From NCBI GenBank assembly GCA_002381565.1, contig DFWZ01000053.1, forward strand, positions 1 through 12,141: 12,141 nt of DNA, in the 5' to 3' direction. Source of the stretch: Gallionella sp. UBA4121 (GTDB lineage Bacteria; Pseudomonadota; Gammaproteobacteria; Burkholderiales; Gallionellaceae). Numbering within the stretch: position 1 is the first letter of the stretch; each line of letters opens with the position of its first letter. The position numbers and the translations under genes are program-made. The notes under the pieces are model-generated. The model ran no database searches. It saw only the letters and a list, made by a program, of their open reading frames with translations, and had not been told where the DNA came from. This document shows, in pieces, positions 1 to 7,229 of this stretch.

Positions 1-1026
1 CAGGTGCTGCTGAGTCAGAACGGTAACGCACGTATGGAACCTGCATCTCTGACCAAACTGATGACGGCCTACCTCACGTTTTCCGCGCTGAAACAGGGCA
101 GCATCAAGCTGGATCAAAGCCTCACCGTGCCGGTTGATGCGCCTCGCAATACCAGCGGCGAATCACGCATGCTGCTCAAACCCGGACAAACGGTGACCGT
201 TGATGAACTGTTACATGGCCTGATTGTGCAATCCGGCAACGATGCTGCGAACACGCTTGCCGCCAAAATCGGCGGCACGGAGGCCGACTTTGTCCTCATG
301 ATGAACAAGGAAGCACTGCGTCTGGGCATGAAAAACACCCATTTTTCCAATCCGGTTGGCATGCCCGATGCGCAGCATTACAGCAGCGCCTACGATCTGG
401 CCATTCTGGCCGCAGCCGTGGTGCGCGACTTTCCGGAATACTATCCGCTGTTCGGCCTGCGCGATTACACTTTCAACAATGTCACGCAAGCCAATCGCAA
501 CCGTCTGTTATGGCTGGACCCTTATGCCGATGGCATGAAGACCGGGCACACCGAGACCGCCGGGTTCTGCCTGGTAGGCTCCGCCAAGCGCGACAAACGC
601 CGCCTGATCTCGGTGGTGCTGGGTGCCGACTCCGACAGCGGGCGAGCATCCGGCAGCCAGAGACTGCTCAACTATGGCTTCCAGTCTTTTGATGCCGTGC
701 GCCTCTATCAAAACAGCCAGCCTGTCACCCGAGTGCGCGTCTGGAAAGGCACGGAAAGCCACCTTGAACTGGGTTTCCGGCAGGATTTGTATCTGAGCAT
801 ACCCAAGGACCAGTTTGCGCAACTCAAGGCCAGCGTCGAAACCCATCAGCCCATCATCGCACCGATCACGTCCGGTCAGCAAATAGGTATACTCAAACTC
901 ACGCTGGCGGGTAAACCCTACGCGGAATTTCCGCTGATCGCGCTGGACAGCGTGACTCTGGCCAACGTATTCTCACGAGGCTGGGACAGCATACGGCTGC
1001 TGGTACAGAAATACAGCCCCTTATAA
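1..1026 (+). CDS. dacC: D-alanyl-D-alanine carboxypeptidase (PBP5/6 type), 5' partial
   Basis: This is a low-molecular-mass penicillin-binding protein of peptidase family S11, which removes the terminal D-Ala from peptidoglycan pentapeptides at the periplasmic face of the inner membrane. The reading frame is open from base 1, so the signal peptide and first residues lie outside the window; the GTG at 4 is an internal codon. All three active-site motifs are visible: SLTK (catalytic Ser and Lys) near residue 17, SGNDAAN near 78, and KTGHTETAGF near 180. A PBP5-type C-terminal beta domain follows from about residue 235, and the end (FSRGWDSIRLLVQKY) looks like the amphipathic membrane anchor of this family. 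The gene ends 17 bp before the D-amino-acid transaminase gene, a fitting neighbour since one releases D-Ala and the other interconverts D-amino acids. The choice of dacC over dacA is not certain. Confidence 0.93.
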   Translation, partial: QVLLSQNGNARMEPASLTKLMTAYLTFSALKQGSIKLDQSLTVPVDAPRNTSGESRMLLKPGQTVTVDELLHGLIVQSGNDAANTLAAKIGGTEADFVLMMNKEALRLGMKNTHFSNPVGMPDAQHYSSAYDLAILAAAVVRDFPEYYPLFGLRDYTFNNVTQANRNRLLWLDPYADGMKTGHTETAGFCLVGSAKRDKRRLISVVLGADSDSGRASGSQRLLNYGFQSFDAVRLYQNSQPVTRVRVWKGTESHLELGFRQDLYLSIPKDQFAQLKASVETHQPIIAPITSGQQIGILKLTLAGKPYAEFPLIALDSVTLANVFSRGWDSIRLLVQKYSPL

Positions 1027-1043
1027 GCGCACATGGGAGTCTT

Positions 1044-1901
1044 ATGACGATCTATCTGAACGGGCAGTACATGCCGATAGAGGAAGCCAAGATTTCCGTG
1101 CTGGATCGCGGCTTCATCTTCGGCGACGGGGTGTACGAAGTTATTCCGGTGTATTCGCGTCGTGCATTTCGCCTGGGAGAACACCTGCAGCGCCTGCAAC
1201 ACAGCTTGGATGGCATCAGGATTGCCAATCCGCACAGCGTCGCCGGATGGATAGAGATTGTCACAGAAGTTATCGCCAGGAACGAAGCTGAAGACCAATA
1301 CCTGTACTTGCACATCACGCGCGGCGCAGCCCCTCGCGATCACGCCTTTCCCAATCCACCCGTGCCGCCCACTGTCTTCGTGATGAGCAATCCTCTGCCT
1401 GCGCCTTCGGCCTCGTCCCTGACCTGCGGCGTGAGTGCGGTCACGGCACAGGATAACCGCTGGCTGCGCTGCGACATCAAGGCCATTTCACTGCTGCCCA
1501 ACGTGCTGCTGCGCCAGATGGCTGTGGACGCGGCTTGCGCGGAAACCATCCTGATACGCGATAACGATTTCCTGACCGAAGGTGCGGCAAGCAACATTTT
1601 CGTGGTCAAAAGCGGCACGCTGCTGGCGCCACCGAAAGACAATCTGATGTTGCCCGGCATCACCTATGACGTGATACTGGAAATTGCCGAAGCGAGCAAA
1701 ATTCCATATCAGGTGCGCAGAATTACCGTTGCGGAAGTGTTCGATGCCGACGAACTGCTGCTGACATCGTCCACCCGCGAGGTGATGGCCATCACCCATC
1801 TCGACGGGAAACCGGTAGGCGCAGCCTGCCCAGGTCCGATGTTCAATAAAATTTATCAGCTATATCAAGAATTCAAACGTGACGTGATGCGTGCAAAATG
1901 A
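1044..1901 (+). CDS. dat: D-amino-acid transaminase (class IV PLP aminotransferase)
   Basis: This 285-aa PLP enzyme belongs to the fold-type IV (BCAT/DAAT/ADCL) family. D-amino-acid transaminase converts D-Ala plus 2-oxoglutarate to pyruvate plus D-Glu and is cytoplasmic. Visible residues include K146 in CDIKAISLLPN as the Schiff-base lysine, E180 in TEGAASN near the PLP ring nitrogen, and the phosphate-binding LPGITYDVILEIA segment. The signature that separates DAAT from branched-chain aminotransferase is present at the classical numbering: Y31, R98 and H100 (RDH), the carboxylate trap of the Bacillus enzyme. The ATG is preceded by a GGGAG ribosome-binding site five bases upstream. The stop overlaps the next start (ATGA), so translational coupling with the DUF493 gene is likely. 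An aminodeoxychorismate lyase role is less likely given R98/H100. Confidence 0.9.
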   Translation: MTIYLNGQYMPIEEAKISVLDRGFIFGDGVYEVIPVYSRRAFRLGEHLQRLQHSLDGIRIANPHSVAGWIEIVTEVIARNEAEDQYLYLHITRGAAPRDHAFPNPPVPPTVFVMSNPLPAPSASSLTCGVSAVTAQDNRWLRCDIKAISLLPNVLLRQMAVDAACAETILIRDNDFLTEGAASNIFVVKSGTLLAPPKDNLMLPGITYDVILEIAEASKIPYQVRRITVAEVFDADELLLTSSTREVMAITHLDGKPVGAACPGPMFNKIYQLYQEFKRDVMRAK

Positions 1902-2191
1902 ATAAACCACCCGAAATGCCAATTATTCCAGAGAGCCAAAGCCTGGTCGAATATCCTTCCGACTTTCCGCTCAAAATCTTCGGATCACAGCACCCTGACT
2001 TTGCCCAGTCCGTACTGGAGGTGGTCACCAAACACGCGCCGGATTTTGTCGCCGCCAGTATGGAGATGCGCGCCAGCAAAACCGCGAAATATATCAGTCT
2101 GACCTGCACCATACGCGCCACCTCGCGCGCTCAGCTAGACGCGCTTTATCGGGAACTGTGCGATCACCCGCTGGTCAAGATGGTGCTATGA
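1898..2191 (+). CDS. ybeD: DUF493 family protein (YbeD-like)
   Basis: This small 97-aa protein matches the DUF493/YbeD family in length, in the YPSDFPLKIFG opening, in the central VVTKHAPDF helix region, and in the SKTAKYISLTCTIRATSRAQLDALYREL ferredoxin-like alpha/beta segment. YbeD has an ACT-like regulatory fold; its biochemical role is unknown, and the gene commonly sits just upstream of lipB in proteobacteria, as here. The start overlaps the transaminase stop by ATGA, and the stop overlaps the lipB start (ATGA at 2188-2191), so it sits translationally coupled in the middle of the operon. No signal peptide or membrane segment is present. Confidence 0.9.
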   Translation: MNKPPEMPIIPESQSLVEYPSDFPLKIFGSQHPDFAQSVLEVVTKHAPDFVAASMEMRASKTAKYISLTCTIRATSRAQLDALYRELCDHPLVKMVL

Positions 2192-2940
2192 AAAAACAGG
2201 ATTCAGGATTGAGGAGTAAGGATGCAGGGGCTGACATTGAGGGTCAGACTATACCCCCTGCACTCAGTTCTCGATCCTCAGTCCTCCTTCCCGCCTTTCA
2301 GATCCCGCATCCTGTCGTCCACACCCTGGGTCTGGTTGAATATCAGCCGACCTGGGAGGCGATGAAGCGATTCACCGATGAACGCACACCGGATACACGC
2401 GATGAGATCTGGCTGGTGCAGCATCCGCCCACCTATACGCAGGGACTGGCGGGCCTGCCCGAACACCTGCTGGGCCAGACCGACATCCCGGTGATCAAGA
2501 TCGATCGCGGCGGACAGATCACCTATCACGGCCCCGGTCAGATCGTAGCCTACCTGTTGCTCGATCTGCGCCGCTGGAGGTTGAACGTGCGCGAACTGGT
2601 GAATCTGATGGAGCAGGCGGTGATAGACTTGCTGGGCGAATATGGCGTAGCAGCGCAAGGCCGCGTGGATGCCCCCGGCGTCTATGTCAATGAAGCGAAA
2701 ATCGCCTCGTTAGGCCTGAAAATCAGGCACGGCTGCTGTTATCACGGCCTGGCGCTCAACGTGGACATGAACCTCGCCCCGTACAACCTCATCAACCCCT
2801 GCGGCTACAAGGGCCTGCGCGTCACACAATGCGTCGAACAGGGCATCGCCGCCAGCTTTAATGAACTGCAGGCAGAACTGACGCAGAATCTGATCCACGG
2901 ACTACAGCAACACTATCAAAGAAAGCAGACGCATGAATGA
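2188..2940 (+). CDS. lipB: Octanoyl-[acyl-carrier-protein]:protein N-octanoyltransferase LipB, with N-terminal insertion
   Basis: LipB transfers octanoyl groups from acyl-ACP to the lipoyl domains of PDH, OGDH and GcvH, the first step of lipoate synthesis. Family motifs are clear: RGGQITYHGPGQ (residues 107-118), the catalytic Lys K171 in EAKIASLG, and the catalytic Cys C205 in INPCGYKG. They are 34 residues apart, as K135 and C169 are in E. coli. The start is the ATG overlapping the DUF493 stop; a GTG at 2158 would add ten residues but lies inside the upstream gene. The protein is about 36 residues longer than E. coli LipB before the LGLVEYQPTWEAM segment. Most of this excess (residues 4-33) is encoded by the palindromic element at 2198-2287, which keeps the frame open. 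No alternative ATG, GTG or TTG occurs between that element and the conserved domain. The 3' end overlaps lipA by 8 bases. Confidence 0.95.
   Translation: MKKQDSGLRSKDAGADIEGQTIPPALSSRSSVLLPAFQIPHPVVHTLGLVEYQPTWEAMKRFTDERTPDTRDEIWLVQHPPTYTQGLAGLPEHLLGQTDIPVIKIDRGGQITYHGPGQIVAYLLLDLRRWRLNVRELVNLMEQAVIDLLGEYGVAAQGRVDAPGVYVNEAKIASLGLKIRHGCCYHGLALNVDMNLAPYNLINPCGYKGLRVTQCVEQGIAASFNELQAELTQNLIHGLQQHYQRKQTHE
2198..2287. repeat. Palindromic repeat element inserted in frame in lipB
   Basis: This is a nested imperfect palindrome. The outer arms, AGGATTCAGGATTGAG at 2198-2213 and CTCGATCCTCAGTCCT at 2270-2285, are complementary at 13 of 16 positions. The inner arms, GCAGGGG at 2224-2230 and CCCCTGC at 2255-2261, are perfect. 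A small inner hairpin, CTGAC (2231-2235) with GTCAG (2243-2247), sits between them. About 90 bp, a multiple of three, lie within the lipB reading frame and account for its extra N-terminal residues. It resembles REP/MITE-type or protein-coding palindromic elements, but I do not recognise the family. The boundaries are estimates. Confidence 0.75.
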
Positions 2941-3892
2941 AAGCAAACAAACCGGCGCTGCCAAGACGGCACGCAATCCGATCAAGATCGTGCCCTTGCT
3001 GCAACGCCTGCGCAAGCCGGAATGGATACGCGTCAAGGCCGCCACCGGCACCGGCTACAACGATGTAAAAAAATTGCTGCGCGAACACAATCTGGTCACG
3101 GTGTGCGAAGAAGCTTCCTGCCCGAACATCGGCGAGTGTTTCAGCAAGGGCACGGCCACCTTCATGATCCTGGGCGACGTATGCACGAGGCGTTGCCCGT
3201 TCTGCGACGTGGCGCACGGCAAGCCGCTGCCGCCAGATAGCGACGAGCCCGCCAACCTTGCGCGCTCCATCGGCCTGCTTAAACTCAAGTACGTGGTCAT
3301 CACCAGCGTGGATCGCGATGACCTGCGCGACGGGGGTGCTGCGCACTTTACCGATTGCCTGACGGCGATCCGCGCAAGCTCACCGGCCACTCGCCTTGAA
3401 ATCCTGATCCCGGATTTCAGAGGCCGTCTGAACGAAGCGCTGGATGCACTGGCCGGCAGCTTGCCAGATGTGCTCAACCACAATCTGGAAACCGTGCCTC
3501 GCCTGTACAAACTGGCGCGCCCGGGTGCGGATTATGCGCACTCGCTCAAACTGCTCGGAGATTTCAAGACGCGCTTCCCCGGCATTCCGACCAAATCAGG
3601 TGTGATGCTGGGTCTGGGAGAGACCGACGAAGAGGTGCTGGAAGTGATGACGGATCTGCGCGCGCATGGCGTGGACATGCTGACGATAGGCCAGTATTTG
3701 CAACCATCGGATGGACATCTGCCGGTACTGCGCTACGTCCCGCCGGAGACTTTTGCGATGTTCGAGCGTGAAGCCAAAACAATGGGTTTTTCCCACGCCG
3801 CCTGCGGCCCCATGGTGCGCAGCAGCTATTATGCAGATGAACAGGCGCATCAGGCAGGCGTTAATGTTAATTCCATCGATAAACGCAACTGA
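2933..3892 (+). CDS. lipA: Lipoyl synthase LipA, 3' end rewritten by a transposon
   Basis: LipA is a radical-SAM enzyme that inserts two sulfurs into protein-bound octanoyl groups, acting directly after LipB. Both [4Fe-4S] ligand sets are present: C58/C63/C69 (CEEASCPNIGEC, the auxiliary cluster) and C84/C88/C91 (CTRRCPFC, the radical-SAM CX3CX2C motif). The C-terminal RSSYYADEQ (residues 296-304) carries the conserved serine that ligates the auxiliary cluster. Length, 319 aa, is normal. Chromosomal sequence ends within codon 311. From base 3865 on, the last codons (VNSIDKRN) and the TGA stop are read from the left end of the inserted element. The original ending survives beyond the element at 9948-9974, and the inferred ancestral C-terminus is GVNSIADRG. 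All catalytic residues lie upstream, so the enzyme should be functional. The start overlaps lipB by 8 bases. Confidence 0.96.
   Translation: MNESKQTGAAKTARNPIKIVPLLQRLRKPEWIRVKAATGTGYNDVKKLLREHNLVTVCEEASCPNIGECFSKGTATFMILGDVCTRRCPFCDVAHGKPLPPDSDEPANLARSIGLLKLKYVVITSVDRDDLRDGGAAHFTDCLTAIRASSPATRLEILIPDFRGRLNEALDALAGSLPDVLNHNLETVPRLYKLARPGADYAHSLKLLGDFKTRFPGIPTKSGVMLGLGETDEEVLEVMTDLRAHGVDMLTIGQYLQPSDGHLPVLRYVPPETFAMFEREAKTMGFSHAACGPMVRSSYYADEQAHQAGVNVNSIDKRN
3860..3864. repeat. Target-site duplication, left copy (GTTAA)
   Basis: GTTAA lies immediately before the TGT that opens the element and is repeated at 9948-9952 immediately after the closing ACA. A 5-bp duplication is characteristic of Tn7-, Tn5053- and Mu-type DDE transposition. 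Confidence 0.8.
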
Positions 3893-3972
3893 ACATCGAT
3901 AAATACAACTGTACATCGCTAATTGCAACTGAACATCGATAATTATTAATTTACATCGCTATTAACCAATCA
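3865..3972 (+). repeat. Left transposon end with five 20-bp tandem repeats
   Basis: An eight-base terminus (TGTTAATT) is followed by five contiguous 20-bp units at 3873, 3893, 3913, 3933 and 3953. The best copies read ACATCGCTAATTGCAACTGA, and units 4 and 5 have diverged in their second half. The array resembles tandem TnsB-binding sites. The first unit also supplies the final LipA codons and the TGA stop. Confidence 0.85.
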
Positions 3973-4185
3973 AAGCGCTGAATAATGAAATCAGGAAGTA
4001 ACTCATACTTGATCTGACAATGACTGTCTGTTTTTCGGCCAGGGCCGTCAGTCAATGAGTGCTGAATGAATGAACGAGCGATTCCAACTCTTCAGCTGAC
4101 CTTCAGCGCACTGAACTCGCAAACGGCCAGCAGCAGTCCAGTGATCGAGATGAGGTTAGGCCGAAAGTGGTGCGCGCTGCTTTTG
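3973..4185. other. Non-coding stretch between the left repeats and the first cargo gene
   Basis: No convincing small gene is seen. The only structures are the 21-bp sequence at 4018-4038, which recurs inverted at 7164-7184, and a weak GC-rich hairpin, CGGC CAGG GCCG (4036-4047). The adjacent cargo gene reads toward this region on the minus strand, so it is its 3' flank; no T-run that would make a clear terminator was found. Confidence 0.4.
4018..4038 (+). repeat. 21-bp inverted repeat, copy A
   Basis: The sequence begins CAATGACTGTCT and ends TTTTCGG. The reverse complement of 7164-7184 matches it at 19 of 21 positions. The pair brackets the two minus-strand genes at 4186-6952. Confidence 0.5.
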
Positions 4186-5688
4186 TCACTCTTGCTTACT
4201 ATTTTCGGCGGTAGCATCGAGAAACGCTAGTTCGTCACCTGGATCATCTTTGTCGGTGATCATCATGTTCAACGTGAACGAGTTGTATACGTGAAATTTA
4301 GGCAGCCAGCTCTTAACTTGTCCGTCTAGGAACCAATGGTGTGCGATACCGGGGAACATATCGGGATCAACCGGATGCTTCGCATTGGGGTTGTGGAACA
4401 TAGAAAGTCCTTCGGCCCAGGTCTCGGTCACAGTACCCTGCTTAACTTCATGAAAGAAGGGGGCAGGCATTGCGGCGTTTGGATCGTGGCGATGTTTTAC
4501 GCCTGACCGGAAAATTCGCTGATTCGGGAAGCCAAAGCCTGCAAGCTTCCCCATGCGATTGAACTTCGAAATCGTCCCGGACGACGAGAACAACACTGCA
4601 CTGACGTTCTCGGCTCCTGGCTGTAAGAAGTAGCCCGACGGAATTACCTTGCCCTGGTACTCATGTGTTTCGATCTTCAGTGGAGTGATTATCAGCTGAC
4701 CACTATCGTCAAAGATGAATTCGTGGGTGACACCGTAGAGGTATTCAAGGAGCGCTGGCGACGTCCATGTCATCGACTGGTCCTCGTGGAAATCAGCAAC
4801 TGCAAAGACCAAAGGATGCCCCTTAACGTGTTCTAGATCCCAATACTTAGTCTTCCGGTTGAGCTTGGAGTACAACGCGCTGCCGAATCGAATGGGTGCG
4901 CGCGTCTTCAAAAGCTCCCTGATCTCTTCTGGCGTACGCATTCTAGGCATGCCGTTCTTTGGTGACTCAAGCTGTGGATCATTCGGAGATGGGCCAACAA
5001 TGACGGCTTCGATGAACACCTTGTCTCTCCCATCGCTAACCTCAAAGTCAGGAGCCTCATGTTCCTTGTTTACGAAGAGGCCAAGTTCCAGCAGCGCCGC
5101 GTAGAGATACAGCTCCCAAATCCGTGAGTCGAATGCGGTGGTCTGAAACTGTTCTACGAAGTTACCATCAACGTCAACGTAGTGGCGCATCATTTCTGAC
5201 ATGATCGCCCGGGCCGGCACCCAATGAACTCGCGAGCCCAGCATGTGAAAGGCAGGGTGCTGTTGGTCGACCGGCAGCTTCGTACTGAACAAATCGACAC
5301 CGGCTTTGTCGGTCTTCTCGTCGCCTTGGCAAAATTCCGTTTCGCCACTCGCGATGAGCTTCTTGAACGACGCGAACAGTGCGTGACGCGCGTTTGTTTT
5401 AGTCATGCTGCAATTCACATCGATGCATCGGAATCGACCCTTGGCATCTCGACCAAGCATCACAAAGCCAAAGTCTCGGTCATATCGATCTTTTATCAGG
5501 ACACCGATTAACCTCTCAGCCCTGTCCGCAAAGAACTCCAGTTCGATTCCTACCGCATCAGCAATCGGTGATCGTGTCCAAGCGACAAATGCGTTATATC
5601 GCTCGGCCGTTATCTGAACTACGCCACTCTCATCTAGTAACGCGACTACCCGCTCCGCTTTCGTGCCCCGGCGTTTTGCCTCACCCAT
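4186..5688 (-). CDS. Hypothetical protein with possible PD-(D/E)XK nuclease-like core
   Basis: This 500-aa protein has no firmly recognised family. It begins MGEAKRRG, a short motif seen at the N-terminus of various bacterial proteins. The most informative part is residues 189-232: RIWELYLYAALLELG, then APDF (212-215), then KVFIEAVIVGP with E227. This helix - PD(F) - strand with acidic residue order resembles restriction-endonuclease-like folds in which D214 and E227 would be metal ligands. However, the usual ExK lysine is replaced (EAV), so catalysis is not assured. No signal peptide or membrane segment is seen. The ATG has an AGAGGA ribosome-binding site five or so bases upstream. The DUF3800 gene lies 133 bp upstream on the same strand, suggesting co-transcription. 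Location in a mobile element and this neighbour suggest a defence role (inference). Confidence 0.6.
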   Translation of the reverse strand: MGEAKRRGTKAERVVALLDESGVVQITAERYNAFVAWTRSPIADAVGIELEFFADRAERLIGVLIKDRYDRDFGFVMLGRDAKGRFRCIDVNCSMTKTNARHALFASFKKLIASGETEFCQGDEKTDKAGVDLFSTKLPVDQQHPAFHMLGSRVHWVPARAIMSEMMRHYVDVDGNFVEQFQTTAFDSRIWELYLYAALLELGLFVNKEHEAPDFEVSDGRDKVFIEAVIVGPSPNDPQLESPKNGMPRMRTPEEIRELLKTRAPIRFGSALYSKLNRKTKYWDLEHVKGHPLVFAVADFHEDQSMTWTSPALLEYLYGVTHEFIFDDSGQLIITPLKIETHEYQGKVIPSGYFLQPGAENVSAVLFSSSGTISKFNRMGKLAGFGFPNQRIFRSGVKHRHDPNAAMPAPFFHEVKQGTVTETWAEGLSMFHNPNAKHPVDPDMFPGIAHHWFLDGQVKSWLPKFHVYNSFTLNMMITDKDDPGDELAFLDATAENSKQE

Positions 5689-5821
5689 ATGTCCTCTGCC
5701 TGTAGTTAAACTTCATTTCGAACAACTAAGTGTCAGTATATATCGTCGTTATGAGGATGCTAGGAATATGACCGTGAGTTCGTCACTTGTACCCCGTCGG
5801 ATTGAGTTCGCGCAGCCTGCG

Positions 5822-6952
5822 TCAAATCAAATGAGGCATGGGTGGCAAGCCATGCATGAAGGCGTCGTTTTTCCACTCGCTGTCCATGGCAGTGATGCGA
5901 TGAATAAACGCGTTGCTCACGCCATCGGAATAGTCGATCAAGCCCCGCAGCAGATCGAAGGCTTGGGTTTGGGCTGTACTCCACGCCTTTTTGCGTGCTA
6001 ATAACTCCGGTAGCCGATGCGCCTCGACAAAGTCCTGATATTTCCCGATCAAGCCTACTGTTACATCAGCGAGCTGGATGCCGGGGGCGGCCTTGGAGTC
6101 GGAGAACCGATAGTTGATGCTTGCCGCACGTTGCTTAAACCCATCGGCGTTCAGACTTTTTTCGACTTGAATTTCGCGGTCGAAGACATGCGTGGAATTC
6201 TTGAACAGCAAGACGGGCATCGTAAAGAATGAGCTGAAGCTGTCGATAAGCACATCTGGAACGTCATCGGCGAGGAAGGCGAGCTCGGTCAAGACTTGGG
6301 CCTTTATGACTAGTTCTTTGAGCATGTGGTTCGGCAAGTTGGTAGCCGTTGGATTGTGGAGATTGAGAAAAGCTGCTATATCCGCGACGAAGTCGCTGAC
6401 CTTGCCACGCTGAATATCAGGGTAGCCATGGTGCTTCATTAGGGACAGGAACGCTGGCTTGTCCATAAGGACGATCCGATATAGCTCGTTCTTCATCTCC
6501 CTTCGAGCTGTGCAAAAGGCGTCAAAGCGCTTACTAGCCAAGATCGAATCGACGATATCTACGATGGACCAATAGACGATGTTGATGCTTGAGTAGTGGA
6601 TCGCTAGTTGGTGTTCGGTCAGCCAGGTCAAGAACAGCACCATCTTGCGCGACGCCAGAACCGCCTCGAAATCTCCTCTGGCAACGTGCTTGAACTTAAT
6701 TTCCGGCGCATTGGACTGCATGCCCAGAGCGTTGCGCAGCGACGAAATCTCCGGCAGTGCTTGCCCCTCTTGGAGTGCGATTCCGCCGAGAACAAAGTTT
6801 TTGTGCTCGGCAACGTTGGTTCCGTCGTTCGTCAGCAGGAACTTGCGAATGTTATTAGTCTCGTCGTAATAGAAGGCGAATTTGTCATCGGCCCGGCGAA
6901 TCCTGTGGGCTTGAATCATCATGGCGCGCCTGTCCGACCAATCGAATGCCAT
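5822..6952 (-). CDS. DUF3800 domain protein
   Basis: This 376-aa protein shows the DUF3800 pattern: an N-terminal strand ending in YYDETNN (D30, E31), FVLGGIAL (53-60), EIKFKH (84-89), a central helical region, HVFDRE (255-260, D258), and the C-terminal YRFSDSKAAPGIQLADVTVG block (D286, D296). The spaced acidic residues suggest an RNase H-like metal-dependent fold; family activity is not established, though members are frequent in phage, plasmid and defence loci. The start at 6952 is supported by an AGGAG site ending six bases upstream; a second ATG ten codons in is less likely. It is upstream of the 500-aa gene on the same strand and probably co-transcribed from the 6953-7229 region, which contains a palindrome at 7089-7113. 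Confidence 0.8.
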   Translation of the reverse strand: MAFDWSDRRAMMIQAHRIRRADDKFAFYYDETNNIRKFLLTNDGTNVAEHKNFVLGGIALQEGQALPEISSLRNALGMQSNAPEIKFKHVARGDFEAVLASRKMVLFLTWLTEHQLAIHYSSINIVYWSIVDIVDSILASKRFDAFCTARREMKNELYRIVLMDKPAFLSLMKHHGYPDIQRGKVSDFVADIAAFLNLHNPTATNLPNHMLKELVIKAQVLTELAFLADDVPDVLIDSFSSFFTMPVLLFKNSTHVFDREIQVEKSLNADGFKQRAASINYRFSDSKAAPGIQLADVTVGLIGKYQDFVEAHRLPELLARKKAWSTAQTQAFDLLRGLIDYSDGVSNAFIHRITAMDSEWKNDAFMHGLPPMPHLI

Positions 6953-7088
6953 CTGGCTCTCCTGCTGACTCAGTTGGCCTGCGACTCGGTTCCCGTCGCG
7001 AGGGCGTCGATACCAGACAGGTCGTTGAGTTGATCATAGTGGAAGTTCATAAACGTGGTCTCGTTCCGAATCCATTGGCCTAATGCAG

Positions 7089-7113
7089 GACACTGCCATT
7101 TTAAATCAGTGTC
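7089..7113. promoter_or_regulatory. Perfect palindrome upstream of the DUF3800 operon, operator-like
   Basis: GACACTG at 7089-7095 and CAGTGTC at 7107-7113 are exact inverted repeats around an AT-rich 11-base centre (CCATTTTAAAT). The site is about 137 bp upstream of the DUF3800 start in a 277-bp gene-free gap (6953-7229). The symmetry and AT-rich core fit a dimeric regulator site near a promoter, but no regulator gene is present in the element and no good -35/-10 pair was found. Confidence 0.35.
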
Positions 7114-7163
7114 GACAAACTATACACACCAGCTGATCGTCAGAGCGCTCCTTAATGACGGCA

Positions 7164-7184
7164 CCGAAAACAAGACAGTCATTG
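7164..7184 (-). repeat. 21-bp inverted repeat, copy B
   Basis: Read on the minus strand this begins CAATGACTGTCT and ends GTTTTCGG, matching 4018-4038 at 19 of 21 positions. It lies in the gap upstream of the DUF3800 gene. Confidence 0.5.
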
Positions 7185-7229
7185 TAAGATTAAGTCTGAG
7201 CCACCACATGACAATCAGCCGCCATCACG

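Noticed and set aside
2158..2187. GTG at 2158 as the lipB start
   Set aside because: It lies within the DUF493 gene, while ATG 2188 overlaps that gene's stop in the coupled arrangement seen elsewhere in the operon.
3873..3972. Tandem 20-bp repeats as a CRISPR array or plasmid iterons
   Set aside because: The units are contiguous without spacers and recur inverted at the other end next to ACA/GTTAA, so they fit transposon-end protein sites better; no cas or rep gene is present.
4036..4047. Intrinsic terminator at the GC hairpin downstream of the 500-aa gene
   Set aside because: The T-run is on the wrong side for the minus-strand transcript and the stem is only four to five pairs.
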